A stretch of 64,000 nucleotides of DNA from JANMZR01 sp031383555. GTDB lineage: Bacteria; Bacteroidota; Bacteroidia; Cytophagales; Spirosomataceae. Positions within the stretch are counted from its first letter, which is position 1. Every line of letters begins with the position of its first letter. Shown piece after piece: positions 63,055-64,000 of the stretch. A model generated the notes under the pieces. The model did not search any database. It had not been told where the DNA came from and saw only the letters and a list, made by a program, of their open reading frames with translations. The translations under genes were made by a program, and so were the position numbers. The DNA is taken from the NCBI GenBank assembly GCA_031383555.1, contig JANMZR010000410.1:1-64000 (forward strand). The letters run 5' to 3'.

Positions 63055-64000
63055 TTAAATACTTTTCTTCACAATGGCCGATTCAGCCAAATTAGCCAAT
63101 TCTTTCACCCCAAAAATCAACATTTCAAACCGTGGATCTTTGGTGAGGCCGGCTTTCCATCGGGCATATATTTGTTGTATTATAGTTGCATTTTTATACA
63201 AACCAAATATATAATAAAATAAAATATCCGAAACATCAGTTTGAGTTTTTTTCGAATATCTTTCTACTATTTCATTACGGTTTAGGTTTCCTGTTAGCCA
63301 TGTAATATTCATAGTTTTCATAAAGTCGCCTGACTCTTTTTCACACCAATAAGCTAAAGTTGCACCTAAATCCATTAGCGGGTCACCGACTGTCGCCATT
63401 TCCCAGTCTAATACGGCTAATATTTTTGTAAGGTTTGTATCAAATACTACATTATCGTATTTAAAGTCGTTATGCAAAAAGGCATATTTTTGCGGCCTTG
63501 GTTTATTATTGTTTAACCACGTAGCCACAATATTCATTTGAGGCAATTCGTCGGTTTTACTTTTCTCATATCTATCGATCCAGCCAGCCACTTGCCTATC
63601 AACATAACCCTCTGGCTTTCCCATACTAATTAGGCCAGTACTTTCTATATCTATTTGATGCAATTGAGCCAAATTATCTACCAAAGTTTTAGAAAGATGC
63701 TCCCATTTTTCTTTTGGAAAATCGTAAGATTTTGCATTTTTTGCCCTCAGAATAACCCCATTAACTTTTTCCATCAGGTAAAAAGGGGCACCAATTACTT
63801 CAATATCTTCACAATAAACATCAACTTTTGGTATGGCCTCATAATGCTTTCCCAATATAGAAAGTACTTTAAACTCTCTGCCCATATCGTGTGCACTTTT
63901 TATGTTTGCACCTAGCGGGGCTCTTCTCAGTACATATTCACGATTGTCGCATACTATTTGAAAAGTAAGGTTGGAATAACCTCCAGGAAATTGTTTTATC
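63055..64000 (-). CDS. Phosphotransferase family (APH/ACAD10-like) protein, partial
   Basis: The frame stays open from the stop at 63055 to the window edge, so the ATG at 63885 is internal: upstream codons read FPGGYSNLTFQIVCDNREYV then LRRAPLGANIKSAHDM, the N-lobe of a kinase-like fold. The catalytic loop is LHNDFKYDNVVFD and the metal Asp is in VLDWEMATVGDPLMDLG. Such proteins are related to aminoglycoside kinases but usually act with acyl-CoA dehydrogenases on hydroxyacyl-CoA substrates. The N-terminus lies beyond position 64000. Confidence 0.9.
   Translation of the reverse strand, partial: IKQFPGGYSNLTFQIVCDNREYVLRRAPLGANIKSAHDMGREFKVLSILGKHYEAIPKVDVYCEDIEVIGAPFYLMEKVNGVILRAKNAKSYDFPKEKWEHLSKTLVDNLAQLHQIDIESTGLISMGKPEGYVDRQVAGWIDRYEKSKTDELPQMNIVATWLNNNKPRPQKYAFLHNDFKYDNVVFDTNLTKILAVLDWEMATVGDPLMDLGATLAYWCEKESGDFMKTMNITWLTGNLNRNEIVERYSKKTQTDVSDILFYYIFGLYKNATIIQQIYARWKAGLTKDPRFEMLIFGVKELANLAESAIVKKSI

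Noticed and set aside
1..64000. CRISPR array, prophage, insertion sequence, rRNA or tRNA genes
   Set aside because: No regularly spaced repeats, transposase, integrase or phage structural motif, and no RNA-gene pattern was recognised on either strand.

Overview
The window is AT-rich, densely packed DNA from a member of the Bacteroidetes, most likely a Cytophagales-type aerobe or microaerobe. The evidence is a type IX secretion C-terminal sorting domain, a fused CcoNO cbb3 oxidase subunit, families typical of the phylum (DUF4199, DUF2975 with a YozG-like regulator, AsmA, Wzi, FucP, tricorn-like peptidase), weak Shine-Dalgarno signals and a few TAnnTTTG-like -7 boxes. I saw no rRNA or tRNA genes, CRISPR array, insertion sequence or prophage.

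Layout. 1-9.8 kb (mostly + strand): a partial GxxExxY gene, glyA, a secreted T9SS lipase-like esterase, a frameshifted di-heme peroxidase, a DUF6922/AbiEii pair, a YdeI-like protein, a lipid kinase, a membrane LuxR-type regulator, a DUF4199 protein and a thioredoxin-like protein. 9.9-19.6 kb: an AsmA protein with a long charged coiled-coil tail, a wzi-gmhA pair for surface polysaccharide, a small membrane protein and a tricorn-like protease. 19.7-28 kb: a minus-strand operon of four secreted sulfatases with a GNAT enzyme and a UroD-like protein, then comB. 28-34 kb: an isolated nuoD, a CE7-type esterase, an AAC(6')-like acetyltransferase, a DUF2975/HTH pair, a Kazal-type lipoprotein and myo-inositol oxygenase. 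34-42.5 kb: a sugar locus (mutarotase, FucP, SDR, zinc alcohol dehydrogenase, GH32, aldose epimerase, SSS symporter).

42.6-60.8 kb is a coherent low-oxygen respiration island. It holds two tandem-domain universal stress proteins enclosing three small unknown genes, ccoI (copper P-type ATPase), an AI-2E family transporter, a frameshifted HMA protein, hemN, a TauE/SafE-like membrane protein, fixH, a Cys/His-tailed secreted protein, ccoG, ccoP, ccoQ, ccoNO and ccoS. A PAS histidine kinase and a REC-cNMP-HTH_Crp response regulator follow. The small ccoQ and ccoS genes were found by direct reading. The same element, ACTGA-N4-TGTCA, lies in the two divergent promoter regions of this island (usp/ccoI and ccoS/kinase). 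This suggests a Crp/FNR-type regulon, possibly controlled by the REC-Crp protein encoded there. The window ends with a quinone oxidoreductase, a two-domain VOC protein and a phosphotransferase that runs off the end.

The observations most worth following are the shared operator motif, a G-rich repeat with a 24-bp perfect palindrome between the kinase and regulator genes, the secreted Cys/His-tailed protein inside the cco operon, the sulfatase operon whose UroD-like protein has a twin-arginine motif upstream of its first ATG, an SDR whose catalytic Lys is Asn, and two single-base frameshifts.
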